Assembly: GCA_977017575.1 (NCBI GenBank)
Contig: CDRNVI010000032.1
Span: forward strand, 62,001 to 126,000
Source of the DNA: Paramoeba atlantica
Lineage: Eukaryota > Discosea
DNA length: 64,000 nt
Direction of reading: 5' to 3'
The position numbers were made by a program, and so were the translations under genes. Every line of letters begins with the position of its first letter. The stretch's first letter is position 1. Below are positions 38,776-47,615 of the stretch, in pieces. Under the pieces are notes generated by a model, which had not been told where the DNA came from, did not search any database, and saw nothing but the letters and a program-made list of their open reading frames with translations.

Positions 38776-40881
38776 CTACAGCTCCACAAACTCACGACCC
38801 ACAGGGGCGGGCCTGGACCCTCCATAGTACGCCACCAGCGCCTTTGCCTTTTCCACCACCGACTCCACAGTGAACCCCAGCGTCGCGAGACACTTCTCCC
38901 CCGGGGCACTCTCCCCCCAGCGATCCAACCCCACCACCGCGTGGGCATAACACCCCCAGGACTGGCTACTCCACGCCTCCACCGCTAACACCGGCACCCC
39001 CTCCGGGAGTACCCCCTTACGGTACTCCCGAGACTGTGCCGCGAATAACCCCATACAGGGCATCGACACCACCCGCACGTGAAGGCCCGGGGTTGCTGCC
39101 ATTAACCCCTCACTCGCCTTCACGCAGAGATGGAGTTCCGACCCTGTGGAGAGTAACACAATACGGTTGTTGGTATGGTTGTTGTGGTTACTGTTGTTGT
39201 TCTCCATCTTCTCTGCGGTCTCCATGGCCTTGTTAAACCCGACCCCCTGGGCCACGACATACCCCCCGCGGGCTACCCCCGCGGCGTGGGTCCCCGGGAG
39301 GGGGGGGAGGGCCTGGCGGGTGAGACACAGCACACTGGGCGTCGTGCGTGCCTTCAGCGCGAGCGCCCAGCACGCGGAGGTCTCGGTTTGGTCCGCGGGG
39401 CGAAAGAGGTGGAGGTTGGGCATCGCGCGCAGCACGGTGGGGAGCTCCACGGGCTGGTGCGTGGGGCCGTCCTCCCCGAGCGCGATGCTGTCATGGGTGG
39501 CGACGTAGATCACGCCAAGGGCGGCGAGCGCGGAGAGACGCACGGCCCCGAGGGCGTAGCCGATAAAATTGAGAAAGGTGCCGCAGTAGGGGATGAGACC
39601 TCCGTGGGCGGCGATGCCGTTGCAGATGGCCGCCATGGCGTGCTCACGGACGCCGTAGTAGAGGTAGCGCCCGTGCTCGGAGGATTTTTGGAACCCGGTC
39701 TGGGAGGCGACTTGGGTGAGGTTGGACCCGGTGAGGTCAGCACTGCCCCCGAGGAGGTTCTGGATTCGGGGAACGAGAGAGGAGAGACAGAGCTCGCTGG
39801 CTTTACGGGTCGCGACGGGGGAGGCGTTGACGGGGAGCGCCTCCTCCCACCCGGATGGAAGTTCCCCTTGCACGAAACTTCGAAAGAGAGCACCGAGAGA
39901 AGGGTCAGCGGCAGAGAAATCCTGCTCTCGTGTTTCCCACTGCGTTCGTTTCTCACACCCACGCGTACCCGCTTGGCGAAACCGCGCTAGCACGTTCTCC
40001 GGCACGTAAAACGATTTCTCGGGGTCCAGCCCAAAGTTTGCTTTCATTTTCTTGACACCCTCCACCCCGAGAGGCGCACCGTGAACCTTGGCGGTTCCCT
40101 TCATTTCGGACCCGTACCCAATCGTGGTAGACAAGAAAATCATGGTCGGCTTGCCACGAGAGGTGTTCGCGCTGCGCAAGGCCTTGCGAATACTGTCTAA
40201 GTCAGAGTCCCCATTAGGCACGACAATACAATGAAATCCCAGTGCGGCATACTTCTCCGTCTTCTTCTCCGTGTAGGACAAATCCGTCGAGCCGTCGATG
40301 GAGATCCTATTGTCATCATAGATAATGACCAGCTTTTCCAGACCCAGATGACCCGCAAGGGAGAGCGCTTCCTGGCCAACTCCCTCCATTAAACAGCCAT
40401 CCCCGCAGAACACGTACGTGTAGTGATCCACGACCTTAGCACAAAACTTAGCACGAAGGTGGGCCTCCGCGATGCACATCCCGACCGCATTCGCAATGCC
40501 TTGACCCAGAGGTCCCGTGGTGACCTCCACCCCATCCGTGACGCCACGCTCGGGATGTCCGGGAGTCTTGGAGTGCAGTTGGCGAAATTGTTTTAGGTCC
40601 TCCATGGAGAGGTTGTACCCTGAGAGATGCAACAAGGAGTAAAGCAACGCGGAGCCGTGACCGTTGGACAGAACAAATCGGTCACGATCAAACCAATTCG
40701 GCTTCAAGGGATCGAATTTTAGAAATTCAGTAAAGAGAATGTACGCTGCTGGAGCCATACCGAGAGGCATCCCTGGGTGACCGGAGTTTGCGGCTTGGAC
40801 ACAGTCCACAGAGAGAGCCCTAAGATAGTTCACACAGGTCAAATCCTCATTGGACTCTTCACCAGATAGCGGTTGAGACAT
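38776..40881 (-). CDS. TKT: Transketolase
   Basis: 701 residues from the ATG at 40881; an ATG at 40902 in frame adds seven residues and cannot be excluded. Thiamine-diphosphate motifs are complete: ANSGHPGMPLGMAP, SNGHGSALLYSLLH, GPLGQGIANAVGMC, FCGDGCLMEG with the DDNRISIDG loop, and in the middle domain YYGVREHAMAAICNGIAAHGG with the catalytic Glu. It transfers two-carbon units in the pentose phosphate pathway. Many trypanosomatid transketolases end in a glycosomal PTS1 (such as SKM). This one ends FVEL, so no PTS1 is seen. The 3' half is a GC-rich island with a composition switch near 39.2 kb and an Asn/His repeat (NNNSNHNNHTNN) at the switch. Confidence 0.96.
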   Translation of the reverse strand: MSQPLSGEESNEDLTCVNYLRALSVDCVQAANSGHPGMPLGMAPAAYILFTEFLKFDPLKPNWFDRDRFVLSNGHGSALLYSLLHLSGYNLSMEDLKQFRQLHSKTPGHPERGVTDGVEVTTGPLGQGIANAVGMCIAEAHLRAKFCAKVVDHYTYVFCGDGCLMEGVGQEALSLAGHLGLEKLVIIYDDNRISIDGSTDLSYTEKKTEKYAALGFHCIVVPNGDSDLDSIRKALRSANTSRGKPTMIFLSTTIGYGSEMKGTAKVHGAPLGVEGVKKMKANFGLDPEKSFYVPENVLARFRQAGTRGCEKRTQWETREQDFSAADPSLGALFRSFVQGELPSGWEEALPVNASPVATRKASELCLSSLVPRIQNLLGGSADLTGSNLTQVASQTGFQKSSEHGRYLYYGVREHAMAAICNGIAAHGGLIPYCGTFLNFIGYALGAVRLSALAALGVIYVATHDSIALGEDGPTHQPVELPTVLRAMPNLHLFRPADQTETSACWALALKARTTPSVLCLTRQALPPLPGTHAAGVARGGYVVAQGVGFNKAMETAEKMENNNSNHNNHTNNRIVLLSTGSELHLCVKASEGLMAATPGLHVRVVSMPCMGLFAAQSREYRKGVLPEGVPVLAVEAWSSQSWGCYAHAVVGLDRWGESAPGEKCLATLGFTVESVVEKAKALVAYYGGSRPAPVGREFVEL

Positions 40882-41152
40882 TATGTTTATGTGGAAGTTC
40901 AAAAGTAAGAAAGATTATATTTTGGCTTTTTAAGAGTTGTTGCTCCTCTTTTTTAAAGACTTGAAGACAAGATTTGAAAAGTTTTTCATATGATCTATTT
41001 CTTACAAAAAAATAAAACAGTTCAATTAACACCAAGAGGGTTAATGCAATTTTCCAGGCAATTTAAAACTTTTAATGCATACAGACTAAAATGGGAAAAG
41101 TTATCTATTCTTCTGGTCAAGTGCTCATTTGGTCAAGAAGTGCTCATTTTTT

Positions 41153-42055
41153 TTACGTTTTTTGTGGCTCGCAAATATATCGCGAATGTCTTACGCCCTC
41201 AAAAGATAAAAAATTACGGGAAAAATCAACATTGATTGCAGGAATAAAAATTAATTCCAAATCAACATGTCCAGTAAATTGATTCGATGACAAATCAAGG
41301 TGTGACATAGATTCAGGCAGCGATATAAGATCGATAAGACCACTCAAATGATTGTGAGAGATAATAATGAGACTCATCCGCTTGGGAAGGCAAGACAGGC
41401 AAATTTCACCAGTGAGCTGATTATGACCGACGTCTAACTCCTGCAACGACAGAGGCAACTGCGATAGTTCAAGACCATGCTGAAACTGATTATGGTTTAC
41501 ATTCAGAGATACCAACCCTTGAGGAAGATTTTCTAATTGCAAATTTCCGTAAAAAAGGTTCTCAGAGAAATCAGCAAACTCAATAGAGGCGGGAAGCTCA
41601 TCCAAAGCAAGCCTTCCAGAAAACCGGTTCTGCGAGACGTACATTTCTTTTATACTATCGGGAAGCAAACCTAAGGGCAGAGTTCCATTGAAAAGATTCT
41701 TATGGAGTGATATTAACTCCACTCCATGCGGCATGTGAGACCAGTGAAGAGATCCACGAAAACGAGTATGATTGCCGATACCAGCCAAGTTGATTCGGAT
41801 TGTACTATTGCTTATACCGATTCCATACCAGGTACTAGCGTGTGTTCCTTCCTTCCACGAGGGGTGAGGATTCCGAATAGGTTGGAATAAGCGGGACATT
41901 TGCAAATGGAGAGGCAAGTTAGACCCACCAATTTTGGAACTCCGCAGGGAGTCGTACGATTCCTTGGTTTGACAGTGAGAAAAGCAGACGAAAAGGTGGA
42001 AACCAATAAAATATTTCTGGATGAAGAACGAGAACACAAGTGCAGAAAATGACAT
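41153..42055 (-). CDS. LRR family protein 6 (7-8 repeats, signal peptide)
   Basis: 300 residues from the ATG at 42055. A hydrophobic start (MSFSALVFSFF, then FIGFHLFVCFSHC) looks like a signal peptide or anchor. The leader SSKIGGSNLPLHLQM is family-like. The cap keeps W..GTHASTWYGIGI but lacks the cysteines. Seven to eight repeats follow (LPLSLQELDVGHNQLTGEI). The C-terminus ends with LSFEGVRHSRYICEPQKT. Function unknown. Confidence 0.87.
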   Translation of the reverse strand: MSFSALVFSFFIQKYFIGFHLFVCFSHCQTKESYDSLRSSKIGGSNLPLHLQMSRLFQPIRNPHPSWKEGTHASTWYGIGISNSTIRINLAGIGNHTRFRGSLHWSHMPHGVELISLHKNLFNGTLPLGLLPDSIKEMYVSQNRFSGRLALDELPASIEFADFSENLFYGNLQLENLPQGLVSLNVNHNQFQHGLELSQLPLSLQELDVGHNQLTGEICLSCLPKRMSLIIISHNHLSGLIDLISLPESMSHLDLSSNQFTGHVDLELIFIPAINVDFSRNFLSFEGVRHSRYICEPQKT

Positions 42056-42331
42056 GAAATAGAAGTTTCAAGAGAAAACGTTTTACAAGGTAATTTGCAT
42101 GCTACATGTATTGCTACGTATTGTGTATTGTCGTACACTACTGTGTACTGGGAGAGCAAATAAAACGTAGAAAAGTAATAAGAGATTTTTTTTTATTTCT
42201 TTGACTTAGAACTATGCAAACCAAACGTCGATACTAGAGACTCTCCAATAGAGAGCCAATGTTAGTAAAGATTAATTTTCAAAAATAATAAAAAGGTTGC
42301 TCCGGACATACCCTGAGCAAAACAGACAGCT

Positions 42332-43606
42332 TCAAGTGTAAGGATACGTTTCTTTCCAATGCTCCGAAATAGGTTGATCAATATACGGATTACGTACTTC
42401 TAGGGAATACAAATCCTTCATAGACTTTCCCATACGCTGCAAAACATCCGCCAGAGTGCGGCGTCCTGGGGTTGTGGAACCCTTGTAGTTAGGATTCAAT
42501 GTAAGCTGGGAGCGCTGTTCATCCCCTCGGAGTCCCAATTTGGGGTCGTGTAGTCGGGAAGGGTCCTGGCCAGCAAAAAAGTCGCGCCAATAAACGTCGT
42601 CATAATACCCCTTCTTCAAGTGATCCGGCAGACGGTTGTCCACCACACGATTTGGATGAAACAACATGGGTCGATCCTTTCCCTGAGGATGCTGCGCCAT
42701 CATTCCCTTCCGCCGACGCACTTCCTCAAGGTAGGGGTAGTAATTATGTAATAAACTACCAGGGACGCGACCTCGGGAGTGCGCGACTTCATTAATGCTA
42801 CGGTAGCGACGTATCGCCTCAAAAATACCTCGGACAATCAGTGGAGTGACGTTACCCTGCGTCCGGTGTGCTGTGAGTCCATATTTGACACCACCACGGT
42901 TAAACCCAAAGGCGCACAGGATATCAGCGTACAACGCGTGGCCACAAATTCGATTCGAGGGGTAAAGTAGGATACGTTTTCCCTCATAGTTGATGTTTAC
43001 TGGGTATCGTGGCCCCTCATCCTCGAGGTCTACTGCAATAACATTCTCAAAAGCGTTACGAACGGCCTCCGTCTTAGCCTCCCGCATGGAAGGGCCAATG
43101 CCATCACCAAATCCTGCCATTCCTTTTCCTGTGCCAACATACAGCGAGACATAACTCCAGTGTCGGGAATCAAAAGGTCCAAACTTTATCCGACGTGTGC
43201 CTATGTCGACCATGTTAAGATAGAAATTGCAAAGAAACCTGCCGCGGTGCTCGGCGGGCATCATTTCAGGTGTCCACCAGGTGTTGCTGCGCCACTGGTT
43301 GTACTCCGTGTTGAGACGATGACGCCAGGTAAAGCCCTCGGGGTAGACGTCAGGAACCACCTTGTATTCGTTGTGGAGATCAATATTACTGTCATAACCC
43401 TTCGGGCCATACGCGTCGGCCTGAGCAAACGCACTCTCCGCAGGCTGCCGCACGTCGCGGTAATAAATCGAAGTACCATTGTCCAGATCCACATAGGGGT
43501 TTTGCATCTTTTCAAAGTGCCGACGGGTAAGGCTTCCGGGTTTCATCCATGGGTAATAAATTCGAGGCAAACCTCCGCGCCAGGTGCCCAGAGTGGTGCG
43601 CGTCAT
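42332..43606 (-). CDS. Mitochondrial ribosomal protein uS5m
   Basis: 424 residues from the ATG at 43606. The uS5 core is recognisable: FGPFDSRHWSYVSLYVGTGKGMAGFGDG, then AVRNAFENVIAV, as in bacterial S5 (FTALVVVGDGNGRVGFG..A..KA). The second domain follows: GHALYADILCAFGFNRGGVKYG and NEVAHSRGRVPGSLLHN. Long N- and C-terminal extensions rich in Tyr, Arg and Pro match the enlarged mitoribosomal proteins of kinetoplastids. It belongs to the small subunit of the mitochondrial ribosome. The N-terminus, with Arg and Thr and no acidic residue in the first ~20, can act as a presequence. Confidence 0.8.
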   Translation of the reverse strand: MTRTTLGTWRGGLPRIYYPWMKPGSLTRRHFEKMQNPYVDLDNGTSIYYRDVRQPAESAFAQADAYGPKGYDSNIDLHNEYKVVPDVYPEGFTWRHRLNTEYNQWRSNTWWTPEMMPAEHRGRFLCNFYLNMVDIGTRRIKFGPFDSRHWSYVSLYVGTGKGMAGFGDGIGPSMREAKTEAVRNAFENVIAVDLEDEGPRYPVNINYEGKRILLYPSNRICGHALYADILCAFGFNRGGVKYGLTAHRTQGNVTPLIVRGIFEAIRRYRSINEVAHSRGRVPGSLLHNYYPYLEEVRRRKGMMAQHPQGKDRPMLFHPNRVVDNRLPDHLKKGYYDDVYWRDFFAGQDPSRLHDPKLGLRGDEQRSQLTLNPNYKGSTTPGRRTLADVLQRMGKSMKDLYSLEVRNPYIDQPISEHWKETYPYT

Positions 43607-44032
43607 AAATTAATGAAAAAAGTTAGTTTAAATCCTGTCTTAAAGACGTACAGCATGTTTTAAAGAAAGGAAATATGAGCTCAAAAACCATAATCCTTAA
43701 CGCTATTTTTTTAAAAGCCGTGTAACTAATGGGAAAATAGACCTAAAAAAAGTTGAAAAAAATATTTTTCATAAAATAAGATACTCCCATGGAGCACACA
43801 GGAGTGTCCTTTACGCAACTTTCTCTTCGTTTCTTCAAGGTTTTCAACTTGAAACACGAACCTAGAGCAAGTTCATGCTTTTAAATTCTCTTTCGAATTC
43901 GCCCCAAAATATCTTTTAAATTCGACCCAAAAATTCTTTTAAATTCGCCCCAAAATACAGAGTCTGTCTTTCATAGATAAAAAATACCATCAAAAATACC
44001 CCATTTCGACTATTACGGAACGGAATACGCAT
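43607..44032. other. Spacer with short tandem repeat
   Basis: Spacer of about 430 bases. Between about 43880 and 43960 a ~24-base unit (TTTTAAATTCGCCCCAAAAT) occurs three times with small changes. No gene recognised. Confidence 0.6.
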
Positions 44033-44665
44033 TCAGTCCCGTTTCAGACGAATTTTCGTTCCTTCAATCCATATAGTTGATACCGTGGTAGGTATTTTAT
44101 TTCTATGTAGCACCCCACGCAGCTCAGAATTTCCAGATAGATCGAGACGTTGCAGCGCGAAAGGCAAACTGGTGAACTCCACTTCTCCGGAAAATAAATT
44201 GTCTTGTAGGAACACATCTACCAAAGTTTGGGGGAGACTGGCCAAATCCAGCTCTCCTGAGAACTTGTTCAATTCCAAACTCAATCCCGTAATTTTACTT
44301 GAAAGTGCACAAAAATCAACTTCTCCACAAAGGTGGTTACATTCGCCACTACGCTCACCAAGGTCTAGGGACAAAAGCGTCTCAGGGAGGTGTTGCCAAC
44401 GCGGAGTTCCCCGTAGTTGTTTACCACCCCAGTTCACCTCGGTTACCTCTTGTCGAGCATTGCAGTACACACCCGCCCACTCGCATGCTGGTCTTTGAGG
44501 TACCCAGGAGGAGTCCGCGTTAGAAATATTTTGGATGAAACACACAAGTTCATAGTCAGAAGGAAGAGCGACACCGCGTATTTTGCTGGGACGCAAATAG
44601 GAGGGAGTATCAGCAGCCGTGATTTCGGAAAGAATGCTCAGATACCCGAAGTACAAGCGCGCCAT
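44033..44665 (-). CDS. LRR family protein 7 (short, 4 repeats)
   Basis: 210 residues from the ATG at 44665. The start MARLYFGYLSILSEITAADTPS is a possible weak signal sequence. The leader RPSKIRGVALPSDYELVCFIQ and the cap W.PQRPACEWAGVYC are well conserved. The first repeat has an insertion (ERSGECNHLCG). Then regular repeats (LPQTLVDVFLQDNLFSGEV) and the irregular last repeat GNSELRGVL, with the tail GTKIRLKRD of the short subtype. Confidence 0.87.
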   Translation of the reverse strand: MARLYFGYLSILSEITAADTPSYLRPSKIRGVALPSDYELVCFIQNISNADSSWVPQRPACEWAGVYCNARQEVTEVNWGGKQLRGTPRWQHLPETLLSLDLGERSGECNHLCGEVDFCALSSKITGLSLELNKFSGELDLASLPQTLVDVFLQDNLFSGEVEFTSLPFALQRLDLSGNSELRGVLHRNKIPTTVSTIWIEGTKIRLKRD

Positions 44666-44927
44666 TTAAGAAAATATTGCGGAAAGTGAATCAGCGACAA
44701 GGATGACGTTTTTTAGGAAACCGAAAAATATTGCAATAATTATGAATCATACTTTGTTAAGTCGTTAGAGAAACTTGACTTGTACATATCAATTAGAAGA
44801 CCCGATATACCAATTTTCTAAATGCTTTTTTGGACGTACACCAAGGCTTAGTGTTTAGAAAATAATCAATAAACGGAGCATGTTGACGACCTCCACGATT
44901 ATGTGGTATGGATGCCACGTTCAACCG

Positions 44928-46379
44928 TTAAGGCGAAGCCCTCCTTCCCGCTTTTCTCCCCTTTTTTGCACCCTCTGGGGCACACGACCCACCTCCCTGG
45001 CCCCGATTCAACCTCATATGTGCACTCAACAAGTCCCCTGTGGCCTGGGCCGCCAGCAACGAGACCTCCCCACACAACACCGCCCCACACACCACCCGCG
45101 CGAGCTTATCGGCATGCGCCCCGGGTCGTTCCTCACACGCCCCGGCACACCCCAGCAGTCGCAGCATCGCCTTCTGTGCCGGCAGCTCCGTCCCCCCACC
45201 CACGGTACCGACCTCCACACAAGGCATCGTCACCGAGACCCGAATCCCATCCCCCCCCTCCACCTGCATATCCGTCACACACTGCGCGCTCTCCACAACC
45301 TGCGCCACATCCTGTCCACACGCCACAAACATTGCCGCGACGACATTCGCCGCGTGCGCGTTAAACCCCCCCACCGACCCCGCCACCGCGGAGCCCAACA
45401 TCACCTTACAATGGTGCACCTCCATCAACGCCCCCGCGGTGGTCTTCAGCACCCTCCCCAGGGTCTGCCCCGACAGCACCCCCTCCGCGCACACCCCCCG
45501 CCCGCGGCCCCGTACCCAGTTCACCGCCGCGGGCTTCTTGTCCGCGCACGCGTTCCCGCTGAGGCTCACGAGCACGGCCTCGGGGAACGCGGCGCGTGTG
45601 ATGAACCCCACCGCGGCGGCGGCCCCCTGGGTGACCATATTCATCCCCATGGCGTCCCCGGTGGTCGCGGCGAACCGCAGGAACGCCTTGTTCCCGGCCA
45701 CCGTGACGTGGAGGGCCCGGAGCCGGGCGAACCGGGAGGGGGCGTCGAAGGCGGCTGCGATCTCGGCAAAGTGGTGCTGGCACCATTGCCGCAGCGCGGC
45801 GGCCCGGTCGAGGCTGGGGAGCGCGAGCACGGGGGCGCGGGTCATGCCGGGGTGGGTGAGACGGGTGGTGACGCCGGGGGGGTGGGCGGAGAGGGCGCGG
45901 GCGCCACGGGAGGTGGAGGCGACCAGGGCGCCCTCGGTGGTGGCGAGGGGGAGGTGGGGGGTGTAGTGGGTGTCGAGGGTGAGGGGGCCGGCGAGACCGA
46001 CGGGGAGGGGGACGAACCCGATGACGTTTTCGCAGTTGCGGCCGGAGACGGAGGGCCAGGGGTAGGGGTGGTAGGGGAGGGGGGCGAGGGGGGTGTCGGG
46101 GGGAGTGTCGGGGGTGGTAGAGGGGGTGGAAAGGGTAGATGGGGTGGCTTTTTTGGAGTTTGGTATTGGGCTACGTTTTTGGGAAGTGTTTTTCGGCCTC
46201 GCTGGCTTGGGTAGGAGAGACTCGATGTAAGTTCGACGCAAGTGAACAGCGCGCGTGTAGTCGGGATGTAGTTTGGCTTCGAGTTCGCGAGGTAAAATTT
46301 TTTGACACCGAAGTTGTTTTAGAATTTCTTTATCGGTGAGTTTCCTTTGTTCAAGACGACGTCGTAGGAAGCGAAACAT
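44928..46379 (-). CDS. HMGR: HMG-CoA reductase (soluble type)
   Basis: 483 residues from the ATG at 46379. An ATG at 46469 in frame would add 30 hydrophobic residues and is rejected. The N-terminus MFRFLRRRLEQRKL is basic and could direct the protein to the mitochondrion, as reported for trypanosomatids. No membrane spans are present, unlike the animal enzyme. Class I motifs: ENVIGFVPLPVGLAGPL, TTEGALVASTSRG, GDAMGMNMV, GSAVAGSVGGFNAHAANVV, EVGTVGGGTELPAQ. It makes mevalonate from HMG-CoA with NADPH. The N-terminal part holds a Ser/Thr/Pro-rich insert. The whole gene is a GC-rich island, with third codon positions C-rich in the 5' half and G-rich in the 3' half (switch near 45.6 kb). Confidence 0.96.
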   Translation of the reverse strand: MFRFLRRRLEQRKLTDKEILKQLRCQKILPRELEAKLHPDYTRAVHLRRTYIESLLPKPARPKNTSQKRSPIPNSKKATPSTLSTPSTTPDTPPDTPLAPLPYHPYPWPSVSGRNCENVIGFVPLPVGLAGPLTLDTHYTPHLPLATTEGALVASTSRGARALSAHPPGVTTRLTHPGMTRAPVLALPSLDRAAALRQWCQHHFAEIAAAFDAPSRFARLRALHVTVAGNKAFLRFAATTGDAMGMNMVTQGAAAAVGFITRAAFPEAVLVSLSGNACADKKPAAVNWVRGRGRGVCAEGVLSGQTLGRVLKTTAGALMEVHHCKVMLGSAVAGSVGGFNAHAANVVAAMFVACGQDVAQVVESAQCVTDMQVEGGDGIRVSVTMPCVEVGTVGGGTELPAQKAMLRLLGCAGACEERPGAHADKLARVVCGAVLCGEVSLLAAQATGDLLSAHMRLNRGQGGGSCAPEGAKKGRKAGRRASP

Positions 46380-46991
46380 TGGCGAGCACAAAGAAACTAC
46401 GAGGAAACTAAAATCTAATTTGTTAAAGAAATATATTCCCAAGGTTTGTGTGCTATTCAAATGATACAAAACTTATAAGACTCGAGTACAAGCCTCGAGA
46501 CGTGCTCGTTTGAATAGTGAAGTGTCAAAAACACAAAAATAAACACAGTTTAAAGGCAAAACATAGTGGGTGATAAACTGTTGAAAGAAGTTGTTGTGAG
46601 CGGATTTACTCTATTGATTTTGAAATTTTACTAAATTTGCTAGCAGCTGTAGCAATATTCATAACGACAGCACTACAATATCCAGCGGCAAAAAGATTGA
46701 AAAAAAGAGCACCGATTGTATGAATACTATGCAAAGGGCGAGAAATTATATAAGTGCTTGTGTCTGTGCATACTTTCCCAGATACTATATGAAAAATACA
46801 TGAAACATTTTTAAGAAAAAAAACTATCCTTTTAGTATTTGAGTTTTGTTGAGCATAAAAAATGCTTTTCCGTTTTCTAAAATGGCATTCATCCCGTTAT
46901 AACATCAATTCGGCACGGTTTACGTTAAAGAAAAATTGGAATATACTCTGTTGATACTACTCTATCAAGTAAATAGAAAACTTCCAATACC
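46380..46991. other. Spacer, nothing recognised
   Basis: AT-rich spacer of about 610 bases. No ORF, repeat or RNA gene recognised. Confidence 0.5.
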
Positions 46992-47583
46992 TCACTCCAA
47001 AGATTCAGGCTCGATGGAGAACACATTTCGATTTAGCTGCATGACTTGACTTGTTTTGCTCCATTCCATGGTAGAAGTTGTGGTAGTGAATGCCATCCGG
47101 GGCTTTGGTACCGAACTAGAAACAAATCCTGCTGCTTCCGAGGAAGCTATTCTCCGATTCCCCGCTTCTCCTTCCACCTGCATCTCCGTTACATTCGCTG
47201 CGGAACGCGACACTTCCGTAGTAGAACCCACGTTAACTTCCTGCGACAACCCTTTCCGGTTTTCCACCTCCGACACCACCACCCCCGACACACCCTGCTC
47301 CATACTTCCCTCCCACCCCCTCTTCATCCCCTCCTTCCCACCTCCCACCCCTTCCTGTTGCACTGTACCCCCTACACCCCCACCCTCCCTCTCACCCCCT
47401 CCCCCTTCTCCCCATCCCATCCCTTTCCCCCCTACAGCTATCACGCCCCCCGTCGCACCCCCCATCCCCATCCCCCCACCTCTCCGTTGCGTCACCCCTT
47501 CCCTCCCACCACTCCCGGGGGCAAACCCCCCTGAGGGACTCGAGGCCATTCCCGGAGTAACTGCAGCGGCAGCAGCAGATGGC

Positions 47584-47615
<32 letters not shown>

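Noticed and set aside
39175-39990. Plus-strand ORF of 271 codons opposite transketolase
   Set aside because: Gly/Glu/Val-rich antisense of conserved enzyme sequence; open only because of GC-rich codons.
44880-46214. Plus-strand ORF of 444 codons opposite HMG-CoA reductase
   Set aside because: Low-complexity antisense frame; the minus-strand enzyme has all active-site motifs.
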